Assembly (NCBI RefSeq): GCF_000220395.1
Contig: NW_004086299.1
Span: forward strand, 1 to 40,324
Reading direction: 5' to 3'
DNA length: 40,324 bases
Source: Ichthyophthirius multifiliis
Lineage: Eukaryota; Ciliophora; Oligohymenophorea; Hymenostomatida
Shown here: piece after piece, positions 27,033-38,330 of the stretch
Numbering within the stretch: the first letter of the stretch is position 1
How the letters are laid out: the number at the start of each line of letters is the position of its first letter
Translations under genes and position numbers: made by a program
Notes under the pieces: generated by a model
What the model saw: only the letters and a program-made list of their open reading frames with translations
Told to the model about the DNA's origin: nothing
Database searches by the model: none

Positions 27033-27400
27033 TTTTTATTAATACTATTATATATATATATGTTATTATATTTCTTCTAAATTATTTTATTAATTTTTAA
27101 AACGTGAAAAAAATAAAAAATCAATATCAAAAAACAAAGAATTATATAAAACAATAAAAACACACACAAAAAACTAATAAAAATATATATAATAAAGTAA
27201 CCAAAATTTTAATAATTTAATATTTTAAATAAAAAAAAAGTTTTAAAAAAAAAAGATATCATTATCTCCGATTTTAATTTAAAAACAAAAAAAAATATAA
27301 TTAAACATTTTTTTTTTTTTAAAAAAAAAGGGTTAATTAAATACAGATTAAATATAAATACTAAAAAAAAAAAAAAAAAAAAAATTAAAAAAAAAAAAAA
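27033..27400. other. AT-rich spacer with poly(A) and poly(T) runs
   Basis: Between the SNARE start and the stop of the NBR1-like gene. It holds several A or T homopolymers (about 27308-27330 and 27362-27400). No gene or RNA signal recognised. Confidence 0.6.
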
Positions 27401-28645
27401 TCATTAAACAACTAAATCAAAATCAAACAATTGTTAAAGAAATTCATCTTCTCCGATTTTAATTTTAAAATTAAGTTCATATTCTCCTTAAAATTCAGGC
27501 GATTCGCAAACTAAAATAATATCTTATTCTTCTTCTGGCATTAATGCCTTTATTTTTTGATATTTTCCTTATAAATATCCTCCGATACAATAAAATAAAA
27601 GATCATTAGGTAACTATTTATTTCCTTTATTTTTTATACTGAATTTAACCTAATACTATTATCCCAACTTAATATAAATTTTATTCTAAGGAAAATCAGT
27701 TTTAATTAAATTAATATTCTGCCCTGTTCTTATTTTTTATTTAGAATTATTTTAAATTACCTCATTAAAAATACCGAAATGTTTATCTTTTTAAAGTTCA
27801 GTACTATTTCTTTCACTACTTTAGCTAATTTTGGTCGATTTAGTCATTTAATTTCTTTTATCATTTACCTTTTAAACCTAATTATATTTAATAAATGGAT
27901 GATTATGTTCTTTTCTGACCACTAACTAGCATTATTCACAAAAATCCGTACTATAGCATACTAGACAATGAAATCTGACATTTTCTATTGTAATTCTGCA
28001 CTTATTACATATGAAATTTTAGTCTATAAAATTGGGTTTTTCCAACAAATTTATTTATTTTTTTTAATTGCTAATTCTTGGTAAAGGACTAATACTTTTC
28101 CTCTAATAAGATTGAAAATATTACATATAGATTTTCAAATTTTCATCATTTTCAATTTGTAGTTTTGGGTATTTTTAATAAAGCATTTAAGCGATCAAAA
28201 AAGAAATTGTATATTCCGATTCTTCCTATGTATTTTTTTATTAAATTGTAGGTTTAAAAGATATTTATTATTATAAATTTATTTAATTTTCATTTTCAAT
28301 ATTTTATTGCGTTTGTATTTAATGTGTGAATATGTCAGTACTTAAAGATAAATCATTAGGTTCTTAAATAAAACTAATAATGTTATTTAAAATATCGATT
28401 TCTACAATTATAGGTTTATCTTCAATTAATTTTTAATACATTTCTAAATATTAATCATTGCTGTTTTGGATTATTTATTAATATCCAGACCATTTTATTT
28501 TTAAGGTTTTATATATATTTGATTTTATTTAAAATACTTAGTTACATTTGTCGTAAAGATCTTAGAGCTGAATAGGCATTTAGTAATTATTTAATTCAAC
28601 CTTTTTTTCTTCTTGTCTTAAATAAAATTTTACAATGTTTATCAT
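27401..28645 (-). CDS. NBR1/p62-like protein (PB1, ZZ and NBR1 domains), candidate autophagy receptor
   Basis: One intronless exon of 415 codons, unusual among its neighbours. Residues 1 to about 85 form a PB1 domain (MINIVKFYLRQEEKKVEL, LKIKWSGY). Residues about 208-250 form a ZZ zinc finger (ICNKC, HCLVC, CEQC, HNH). Residues about 300-400 form an NBR1-type four-Trp-like beta domain (INLIKTDFPQNKIY, FSIKNKGNKQLP, EEEQDIILVCESPEFQGEYE). The protein ends FLQQLFDFDLVVQ, containing FDLV preceded by Asp, a possible LIR. PB1-ZZ-NBR1 is the order of NBR1 and plant NBR1/Joka2 selective autophagy receptors. No UBA domain follows, so ubiquitin binding by that route is absent. The autophagy role is inferred from architecture. 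Confidence 0.87.
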
Positions 28646-29617
28646 GCTTTTTTAAAATTAGTTATTGTATATAATTTTTTTTTGATAGATTTTATATTTA
28701 TATTTTATATTAATATAATAAATTAATATAATTTTTGTTTTTATTTTTTATTAATATTTTTAATTTAATTAAAATATATGTAATATAATGAATTAAGTAA
28801 TTAAAAAAAATATTTTATAAAAATCATTAAAAATATAAAAATTTATAAATAATATAATTATAAAAATATTATTTTTATAAAACAAAATACTAAAATATAT
28901 AATATTTAAAATAAAAATATAAATATTAGAAATTATATAAATTATAAAAAATAAAAATAATTAAAGATAAATTAAATAAAGAAATAATAAATTCGTTTTT
29001 AAAAATAGTAAAAAAAATCATAAATATATATATAAATAATATATTTATTTATATAAATATTTAATTTATTTATAATATAATATTTTTTTCATATTATATA
29101 TATATATATAATTATATTATATTTTATACAAATATTTAGTATTTAATTCAAAATATTTTATAATTTTTAAAAAATTTTAATTTATATAATGTTAATAGCA
29201 ATTATAATCTTTAATTGTTAATATTTGAATATATACATATATTTATATTTATATATTTATATAATAATATTTGAATATATATTAATTATAAAATTATTAA
29301 TTATTCTATTAAATAAATTTTTATAAAATAGATAAATAATAAATTTATATTAAAAAATATAATTTTAATAATACTATTCATTTGTAAATGAAATTTATTT
29401 TTGTTATAAATATTTATCAATTTAAAATTATTTAAAATTTGTGAATAATAGTGTTTTTTAACAATCTATATATTTTAAAATTACTATTTTAATAAAATTA
29501 TTAAAAAAAATTAAATAACTAATAAATCATTAATTTTTTTTTATTTTTATAATATTTTATACAATTAAAAAATAAACAATTTTTTATTTTGTTTGTTTTG
29601 TTAAAAAAATTAATTTT
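28646..29617. other. AT-rich intergenic region, about 970 bp
   Basis: Almost pure A/T with TA and poly(A) tracts. I found no family-like reading frame on either strand, no GC-richer island and no tRNA-like element. It separates the NBR1-like start from the SPF45 stop and is the largest gap inside the minus-strand gene run. Confidence 0.6.
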
Positions 29618-31255
29618 TCACTTGATTAATTTTTCAGACAAATTATTAACTTCAAAAAAATCTTCATTATAAAAATAAGCCATAACTTATCTTCCGTTAA
29701 AGTTTCGTTTATCTAAATTCATAAATGCAACAATAGACTCATTTATACTGATATTATTTATTATATATAAAAAAAAAAATATGTAAAAATACAATATATA
29801 TATATAAATATATTTATATTTTTTTATATATATTAATAATACTATTCATATTTTACAAATATCCTTACAGCATCTTCACAATCTTATGCAGCCATAACAT
29901 AGATTTTTAAATTCTAAATATAAAATATAAATAAAATAAAAAAATAAAAAATATTACAATAACTTTCCCAAAATTAAAACATTCTTCAGTAATTTCTTAT
30001 TCTAAATCAGCATCGATTTCATAAGGCGAAACCATATTTATTAAACAAATTACATGTGTAGGAGTTCTATATTTATTAAATGTAATATTTAAAAATATAA
30101 ATAATTTATAAATATAATATTTATATATATATACATTTATTTTTCTTTATATATATTTATTTTATATTTTATTTTTATATATCTATGTATTTACAAGTTT
30201 TTTTATTCTAAAAATTTTTTCATAACAACCTCTGGCGGTAATAAACTTGATAAATCTTAAGTACTTTATGTTATAATTGCTGAAGTGTCACTTATTTTCT
30301 AAGCTATAATAGGTGCAATAATTCCCTGAGACATTTTTCCTAATCCTTATCCTAATCTATATCCTTACTTTTCCATTAATTTATATGCTTTCTCTTCTGA
30401 CGTTTCAACTATATTAATTTAGATAATATAATTATACTTTATATTTATTATTTTTACATTATGATTATTTTTTTGAATATAAATCTGAAGTATCTATTTC
30501 TATATCCATTTATTAATTATTATTTGTATTAGTTTTAACAATTATATTATTATTAGGTTACCCATCATTAGAAAATTTGCTAATTTTTTATAATTTATTT
30601 TCATTATTTCTAATTTAATTTTCTTAAATATTATTATTATTATTTATATTAGATATTTTTGATTATATTAAATTATTATTATTGTTTTGATCATTTAATA
30701 AAGGAGAAATTTAATTATTATTTTCATTATTTTATTATTATATTACATTATTTTATTCAAATAACGATTTTCTAGCAAAACTTTTTTATTATTCTTCTTT
30801 TTATTTTTCGAATTATCTTTTTAATTAGTCAAAATCATTTGGACGTGCCGGATCATATTCTTCCTTTTTTATTGTTAATTCTTTTAAATCACTCTATAAA
30901 TTATTTTAATTCTTTTATTAAATTTAAGTATTTATTTAATTCTTGGAAAATAAGGTCTTTAGTTTTTAATTTATGTCCTATCCTTTTTATAATGTACTCG
31001 CCTCATCTTATTTTTTTATTTTTATGCTATAAACTAGCCAATTTAATCTAATTTGGCCTTATCTAGTATCTTTTCTTTATTTTCTTGTTTTTATATTGTT
31101 TATTCTTTTTAATTTTCTTCATTATTTTTATTTAAATCCGCAAAAAAATTAACCATATGCATATTTATTCTCTCTTAGTCTTATTATTTTACTTATTCAT
31201 TAAATTCAGGAACGGGAGGAGCTCTATATTATATTGATTATCTTTTTTTTAACAT
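29618..31255 (-). CDS. RBM17: SPF45/RBM17-type splicing factor (G-patch plus UHM)
   Basis: Starts MLKKRQSIQYRAPPVPEF. An N-terminal intron joins NKMRR to SDLKELTIKKEEYDPARPND, the latter being the conserved SPF45 stretch. An Asn/Gln-rich linker follows, then a G-patch (EKAYKLMEKQGYRLGQGLGK) near 30.30-30.41 kb. The C-terminal U2AF-homology motif is split by two introns and reads LTPTHVICLINMVSPYEID, EECLNFGKV, EDAVRIFVKYE, then LDKRNFNGRQVMAYFYNEDF. The Arg-x-Phe (RNF) of UHM domains, which grips Trp-containing ligand motifs in SF3B1 and U2AF, is kept. SPF45 acts in 3' splice-site selection and, in human cells, in efficient splicing of short introns. That fits a genome full of 40-140-nt introns, although the link here is inference. 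Confidence 0.93.
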
Positions 31256-31631
31256 TAAAGTTAACTATTATATGTTTTATGTTTTTTATTTTTTTTTAAA
31301 AAAGAAGAATATGTATATATTACTTATATTTGCTTTTTTATTTATTAATATTTAGATATTTAAAATTTTTAGTATTAAAAATATTATAAAATATATTTAT
31401 TTATATTATAAATAATTTTAAAATTAGAAACAAAAAATTATAAGACAAGATTTTTGTTAAGATTTATCAAAAAAAAAAAAAATTCTTACTAAAAAAAAAA
31501 TTCATAATGAAAATATTTATTTTTATTAATATATATATATAAAAAAAATAGATTAAAATTAATATATTGATTAAATTTTTATTAAATAATATATATAAAC
31601 TTAATAAAAAAATTATATATAAATAAAAAAA
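31256..31631. other. AT-rich spacer
   Basis: About 375 bp of A/T-rich DNA between the SPF45 start and the stop of the next minus-strand gene. Poly(A) runs and TA tracts are present. No gene or RNA recognised. Confidence 0.6.
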
Positions 31632-33686
31632 TCAATTTTATTATTATTATTCATATAAAGATTATTCTTTAACTAAAGTATTATAATTAAACTCATATTC
31701 ATCTCTTTCGGCATAAACCTAAGCAAAATCTAATTTTACTTTAATAGCCACTTCTTCAGCATATTTCAAATCTATATTTAATTATTCCAATTCTACATTT
31801 AATTTTTAAATTTCCACATTTAAATGATTAATTTCTTTTTTTTATTCATATAAAAGATCTTCATTTTATTAATCTTTTTCCTATAAACTGTAAATCTCAT
31901 TATTTTTTTCCAGTATTAACCCATCTATTTCTTAATTTCTTTTAATAAAATCTTCTATATTCTAATGTAATTCTTTGATAGTTTCATTTAATTTTTAAAT
32001 ATTCAAATTTTATTCTTCTATTTTTTAATTTTGCTAATTAATATTATTCTAAAACAACTAAATTTACCTAAGTTATAATATTTTCTAGAAAACGAACTTT
32101 TATTTAACTAAATCGAAATTTTTAATCTATTATTCTTTCTATTTAACCTAATTTTTTAACTCATTTATTTAATTTCTTAACTCATTCATTTATTCCTCAG
32201 TGTAATTATTATTATTACTTGCAGTTCTTCTTCTAACCTATAAATATTCTTTTTCCTTATTTTAATGTTCCTTTAATTAAATTTTCAAACTATCTACTTA
32301 TTATTCATAATCTTCTTTTTATTTTACCAGGATTTAATTTAAATCATTTTTTTATTAATTAACAAGTTCCATTTATTTTAATCCTTACTCGATTTATTTT
32401 TTAAAGGCTTCCTATTATTCTTATAACTAAATAATATTTTATTAATAATGCTTTAATTCAAGTTCTAAACTATCTTTACTATTTTCTAAGTCATGAATTT
32501 TATGGTTTAAAGAGATCTTATTTTCTTCCAAATTTTAATTATTTAATTTCATTCTTTCAATATCCCCTTATAAAAGGGAAACTTATTGTTATAAAAAGTT
32601 CGCCTTTTCATCTTATTAATCTTAATTTTTTTAATTAATTTCTAATATTAGATTTTCCTGTTGTTTTATTTTCTCTTCTTTTTCTTCAATTTCGATTTCC
32701 AACTTTTCGATTTTATCTTTCAATTCAGTAATTTCGCTTTATTACTTTTTCTAAGCAAAAGACTCACTTCTGGCTCTTTTATTTTCTAAGTCAATTATTC
32801 TATTATTACTTTCGATTTATTGTTATTCTAAAACTTAAATTTATTATTTTAAATTATCAACTGAATTATTTAATTCATTTACTTATTAGTTTTGTGATTT
32901 TTCATATTCTTAAATTTCTTTGTTTTTCGTTTCTAATTATTTAAGTTCTTCTTAGAGCTTTTTAGCATTTTCTTCATGTTCTTATAATAATATATCTTAT
33001 TCGTTTTTTTAACTTTTTAATTATTATATTTCTTCTTATAATTAAGGCAAAATTTCTAATTATTATTCATATTATTCAATTTAAATTTCATAAGTGTTTA
33101 ATTATTTTTTTAATTTTTTATTCGATTCTAGTTATTATTCTAAAGCTAATTATTCATTTTATTGATTTTATTAATTTTATTGATTTTATAAATTTTATTA
33201 ATTATATGTTTATTAAACGTCCTATTATACTTATTATTATTAAAGTGCATTTTACCAATTTTAAAATGTTTCCTTTAAAAAAATAAATATATTTTATTAA
33301 TATATATATATTAATATATACTTAGTATTATAATTATAGTTTATCGTTTTCTTTTTTTATTCTATCTATTGTTGCTAATAATTCATCGATTTTTTTATCT
33401 TTTGCACGTGAACTGTTATCTACATTCATTTATTTAATTTTTTATTCGAGCTCCTGTCTTTCTTTTAAAAGTTATTCTTTTTCTATTTTCTCTTTTTGGG
33501 CTTCCATTTAATATTTAGATATATCTTTTTAGGCTTTTTTTTCATTTAATAAAACTTTCTTTTCGAAATCAACATATTTTTTTGTTTCAAGTTTTAATTA
33601 TTTTTTTAACTTTTTTATTTTTTTTTAATATATTAAGTATATTCTTTATAATTTTTATATATATTTACAGTTTCTATATCTTCCAT
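31632..33686 (-). CDS. Gln-rich coiled-coil protein, function unknown
   Basis: Three exons: a six-codon first exon (MEDIET), then introns 33610-33668 (59 nt) and 33273-33321 (49 nt), giving about 648 residues. The first intron was placed because it alone brings the next exon (LKKQLKLETKKYVDFEKK) into frame. The whole protein is charged heptads without membrane segments and predicts a long coiled coil. A Gln/Asn-rich stretch follows intron 2 (NLQNQQNQQNQQNEQ), encoded almost wholly by TAA. The C-terminus reads KYAEEVAIKVKLDFAQVYAE, then EQSLYEQQQQN. No family recognised. A golgin, basal-body or axonemal coiled coil would all fit, and the sequence does not decide between them. Confidence 0.82.
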
Positions 33687-33967
33687 TTCCTTATTTTTTT
33701 ATTTTTTTATAAATTATAAATTCAATATATAACAATTTTAATATATATATATAAAATAATAATATTTATTTTTGATTTTTTAATAAAAATAAATATAGAT
33801 TTTATTTTTAATCATTTATTTTTTTAAAAAATAAGATATTTAAATAAATATACCATCTACAATAAAATTTTTTTTTTTTTTTTTTTCAAAATAAATATTA
33901 TTTTTTCAATAAAAATTAGAATTAAATAAAATCAATTTTTTTTAATTTTCAGAAAAAAAAAAAAATT
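33687..33967. other. AT-rich spacer
   Basis: Short A/T-rich spacer with poly(T) runs (about 33869-33886) between two minus-strand genes. Nothing recognised. Confidence 0.55.
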
Positions 33968-34798
33968 TCAAATAAATTAAATTATTTTTCTAAAAAACAA
34001 AAAAAATGCAAAATTTCCTGTATTCCAAAAAAAATTACTAAAAAATAAAGCTATATAAGCTGGTGCATTATCATATACTTTCAAAATTTAAATATTAACA
34101 TCTTTCCATAATTCATATGACAAATTAATATTCATATAAAGGCTTTCTTTTTCATTAATCTTAATATATTTAGGTACTAAAAATCTTCCCAAAATTGATA
34201 AAAAAACTGTCAAAATTAACGATATATAGTATGAATAATAACTAAATTCAGTATCTTTTAATATACTCAAAAGCAAAGGAATAAACCACAAATGGTGCAA
34301 ACTAGTTAAAACTCTCATTTTTGTCGTACTTTCCCACATTAAATATTTAGCTACACCCACATAGAATTTCCTTGTTAACAAAAAGCCAATAATATCAATA
34401 TACCAAAAACATTAGTCAGCTGAAACAATAATTAAACTCGCCGTAATGATCAAAACACTATTTATTTATAAACCGTATATCATCATTATTATAGCCTAAT
34501 TACAGGCCCATATTAATTCGTAAAACAAAGTATTTCCTGTCTATATTAAACGTACTGAAGTTAAAAAAATTAAATAAAATATTAATAAAGGCTTAACAAT
34601 TGTAAATGACCAGTCTGGTAAGGTTTCAATTTATTTATGATTTTAAGTAAATGCTTAGGATAAATATGTACATGTGATTATAGTACATAAAGATGTTAAT
34701 ATAAAAGAAAATAAAGGATGAGATAAGCTTCTGTGTTTTTTGTTATCTGGGTGAGGAAAAAATAACCATTTAATGAATTTAAGATACAATTTTATCAT
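33968..34798 (-). CDS. Conserved multi-pass membrane protein, function unknown
   Basis: Single exon of 277 codons, beginning MIKLYLKFIKWLFFPHPDN and ending FFLFFRKIIQFI before TGA. There are about six or seven hydrophobic stretches with short loops, including LFSFILTSLCTIITCTYL, AIIMMIYGL and LLSIL. The most distinctive run is SADQCFWYIDIIGFLLTRKF followed by VGVAKYLMWESTT and LHHLWFIPLLL. This combination (D-Q-x-x-W-Y-x-D, G-V-A-K-Y, H-H-L-W-F) recalls a small family of uncharacterised plant and protist membrane proteins, known to me only from memory. The paired His and conserved Asp could face a membrane site, but no enzyme activity can be assigned. It sits 200 bp downstream of the catalase stop. 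Confidence 0.8.
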
Positions 34799-34998
34799 AA
34801 TATTTTATTATAAATAATACTATTTATTTTAATTTTTAATAAAAAGATATTTTAAAATTTAACTTTTTAGTATAAATTAAAAAAATTATAAATTATTATT
34901 TCTATAGTATTTATTATTAAAAACATATTATATATAGTCTAAAAAATATATATATATATAATAATTATATATATATTATAAATTTATAGACTAAAACT
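34799..34998. other. AT-rich spacer
   Basis: About 200 bp of nearly pure A/T between the membrane-protein start and the catalase stop, with a TA-rich segment at about 34945-34985. No feature recognised. Confidence 0.55.
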
Positions 34999-36001
34999 TC
35001 ACAAATTATTTCTATTAACTGGGAAACCTAATTCTTAAGCTATTTTCTAACCATATTCTGCGTCACATTTATAGAATATTTTTATTTATCTTTCCTAAAT
35101 ATCTCTATTTGCATTTTTCAAATTTCCCAATATATTTTAAACTGTATTATTTCTTTGTTATTCATTCATAATTTTTCTATACAAAGCTCCAGGTTAAGAA
35201 AAGTCGTCATTTGGGTGTGCTGGTTTAAATCTTCCCACAAGACCAGTAACTCTCTAAGTACTTAATTTAGTTTCTGGTCTAGTTATGAATTTGTGGAAGG
35301 AAGAAGGTTCATAATTAGGTTTAGATCCTTAGTTTCCATTCACCACCATAAATCCATCTCTTTGACCGTTTGATACTTTAGCTCTATAGGGGCAATTTAT
35401 AGGAATTTAATCATAATTTCCACCTAATCTATGTCTATGAGTATCTGGATAAGAAAAAAGTCTTCCCTATAACATTTTATCCAAAGAAGGTTCTATTCCT
35501 GGAACTAAGTGAGATGGTGAGAAAGCCGATTATTCAGTTTCAGCGAAATAGTTTTCGGGGTTTCTATTCAAAACCATTTTTCCGACTGGGATTAAAGGAT
35601 AGTCACTATGAGGCCATACCTTAGTAATATCAAAAATATTCCATCTATATTTATATCCATCATTCACAGGCATTACTTAAAGAAAAACACTCCAACTAGC
35701 TTGATTTCCTAAATGAAAAATATTAAAAAAAATATATATATTAAATATATTTACCATTAGCAATATGTTAAAATAAATCTTAAGTCGAGTAATCAGGGTT
35801 ATCTGATTTTAATTTGTTGGCTTATTCAGCAGTTAAATTTTTAATTCCAGAATCAGTTTTAAAATGGAATTTTACCCAAAATGTTTCACCATCTTCATTT
35901 ACCATTTTGAATGTATGAGAAGAATATCCGTTCATATGTCTATATCCATCAGGAGTACCTCTATCAGAAAATAAAATAGTTACCTATTGAAATATATAAA
36001 T

Positions 36002-36047
<46 letters not shown>

Positions 36048-36595
36048 TTATATATATTTACTTAATGAGATGATTCAGGAACTTAAGAAAGAAAATCCCA
36101 GAACATATTAGCACATTTAAGATTTGTTTAAGGATTTCTTTTTTAAGTATGAATAAAGTCTGGGAATTTCGAAGGATCTCTAATGAAAAATACTGGTGTA
36201 TTATTTCCTACCATATCCCAATTTCCTTCTTCTGTATACATTTTGACAGCAAATCCTCTCGGATCTCTTTCTGTATCAGCGGAACCTTTTTCTCCTCCTA
36301 CTGTGGAAAATCTTGTGAATAAAGGAGTTCTTTTTCCAATAGTATCGAATAGTTTAGCTTTGCAATATTTTTTGATGTCGTGAGTAACTTCGAAATATCC
36401 GTGCGCACCAGCGCCTTTGGCGTGAACAACTCTTTCTGGGATTCTTTCACGATCAAAATGAGCTAATTTGTCGATTAAGTGGAAATCCTATAAAAGGAGA
36501 GGACCGTATTCTCCCGCGGATAATGAATTTTAGTTTTCATCTACGGGAGTTCCTATTGATGTGGTTAATATTGAAGAATTTTTTTGGTCAGTCAT
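34999..36595 (-). CDS. CAT: Heme catalase, small-subunit type
   Basis: Decomposes H2O2 to water and oxygen. Three exons with introns 35984-36061 (78 nt) and 35709-35754 (46 nt) give about 490 residues, the usual small-subunit length. The distal active-site signature [18 protein letters not shown] places the catalytic His at residue 58. Heme-side Asn is in VGNNTPVFF. The proximal signature [14 protein letters not shown] carries the heme-ligand Tyr. [20 protein letters not shown] and the C-terminal helices are intact. The chain ends NRNNL, close to the ANL-type peroxisomal signal of animal catalases, which suggests but does not prove peroxisomal import. Codons hold more G and C than in neighbouring genes, as expected for a highly expressed gene. 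Confidence 0.97.
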
Positions 36596-38149
36596 TTTTT
36601 TTGAATTAATTTTTTGTTTCGTTTTTTTGTTTTGTTTTTTTCTTCTTTTAATTAATTTAGTTAATAAGATTTTTCCTTTTTCTATATTATTCTTATTTAT
36701 TATATTAAATTTTTAATTAATTATAATTAAAAAAGTATGTAATAATATATATACGTAATATAAATAAAATATATTTAAAATTATTATATTATTTGAAAAA
36801 ATAAAGTATTACTATAAAATTATTTAATTATTATTATTATTTTAATTTTTGATAAAAAAATATTTATATTATTAGAATTCTGTATTTTTTATTTTAATAA
36901 AATATATAAATAAGTAAAATTTAAAAATTGTTGAAAAATTAATTATATATAATTTTTTTTTAATATATTAATATATATATAATATAGAAAAAAATTTATA
37001 CATATATTTTTATTTTTCTTGTTATAATTTAATTTTTTTATATATTCTGATTTTTTTTTTTCAAGTAATATATCTTTGTTAATTTAAAATTATATGTATT
37101 TATTTATTAATTAAATTCTTATATACAAATTATTGTATTAAAAATTATAATTATATATATAAATATATAAAAATGATTTTTATTTATATCAATATATAAA
37201 TAAGTATCCCATCTTAAATCTTTTTAGTTTATAATATTGTTAGAAAATTAAATATAAAAAAATAAATTTTATTATTTAATTTTTTATTTATAAAATTAAT
37301 ATTAAAAACATTATTAATAAATAACATTATATTTTTTATCAACAAAATAATTTTATATAAGGTTTATATAGAAAAAAACATAAAATTTTAATCAAAATAA
37401 TATATATTTATATATGATTTTTTTTAATTTTCATATTTTTTTATTTTTTTTAACTGTTATTTTATTTTAAATAATTAAAAAATATTGATATTAATCAATA
37501 TTTATCACAATACTATCTATTCTTAACAAAATAATCTAAAATTTAATCAATTTGTATCATAAAAATTATAAAAGAACAAAAAGTCTGTTAATACTAAAAT
37601 AAATAATAAACAGAATACTATAAGTAAATATTAACAGTCAAGTAATTTAAAAAAGCCTTATAAAAAAATATTAAAAAATGTGTTATTATTAAAAAAATAT
37701 AATTTGCAAGAGCGAATATTGATATTAAAATAACTAAATACCTTTTCAATGCAAATAATATTAATTTATTATATTTTAATAATGAAGGAGTATCACTAAA
37801 GTGAAATGTAAACTTAAATAATTAATTTTAGTTTTAATTAATTGTAAAATTAATAAAAATAAAGATAATTATTAACTAAAAGTTTTACGATATGTTATTA
37901 TTAAAATGTAAAAAAAAAAGTAGAATTTTGCTAATATAAAAATAATTTATTTAATAATAATATATAACATTAAATTAATAATTTAAATTTCCTCTTATCA
38001 CATTATTAATTTTTTATATATAAATATAATTATTAAAATATCTAATATTTTTATTTTAAATAATACTTAAAAAGGTATTCAATATAGTAAATGTATACTA
38101 TGTTATTAGGATACTGAAAAAAATAAAGAAATAATATAAAAATAAACAA

Positions 38150-38186
<37 letters not shown>

Positions 38187-38330
38187 TACACATTTATATA
38201 TATTTTATTTTTATAAAAAATAAATAACTTTATTTATAAAAAAACTTAAAATTAATAAAAAAAATTGAAATCTAAAAAATATATATTTAAAAAAAATCTT
38301 TTACTATTTTTATATTTTTATTACTTATAA
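36596..38330. other. Divergent intergenic region of 1.7 kb
   Basis: Lies between catalase (minus) and the thioredoxin-fold gene (plus), so it should hold both promoters. The first 60 bp upstream of the catalase ATG are T-rich on the plus strand with scattered G. Most of the rest is nearly pure A/T. A stretch at about 37.5-37.9 kb carries more G and C than its surroundings and has an open minus-strand frame, listed separately. No tRNA, snRNA or named promoter element recognised. Confidence 0.55.
37495..37803 (-). CDS. Possible small multi-pass membrane protein (weak)
   Basis: A TGA-free frame on the minus strand reads from about SDTPSLLKYNKLILFALKRY through two or three hydrophobic stretches to NRQYCDKY and a TGA (rc of 37495-37497). 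G and C fall somewhat more often at codon positions 1 and 2 than 3. No start codon or upstream exon was settled and no family recognised. In T-rich DNA, spurious frames easily look membrane-like (F, I, L, Y), and the plus strand is open here too. It may be a real small gene, the last exon of one, or noise. Confidence 0.22.

Noticed and set aside
34088-34381. Short 97-codon minus-strand gene
   Set aside because: It is only a TAA/TAG-free part of the longer 277-codon membrane-protein frame, which extends on both sides when TAA/TAG are read as Gln.
36183-36383. Standard-code plus-strand ORF of 66 codons
   Set aside because: It lies antisense within the first half of the catalase gene, and the catalase translation on the other strand is unambiguous.
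37480-38120. Long plus-strand TGA-free frame in the divergent spacer
   Set aside because: With one stop codon and very little G, long open frames arise by chance; the peptide is Lys/Asn/Gln-rich noise without family features.
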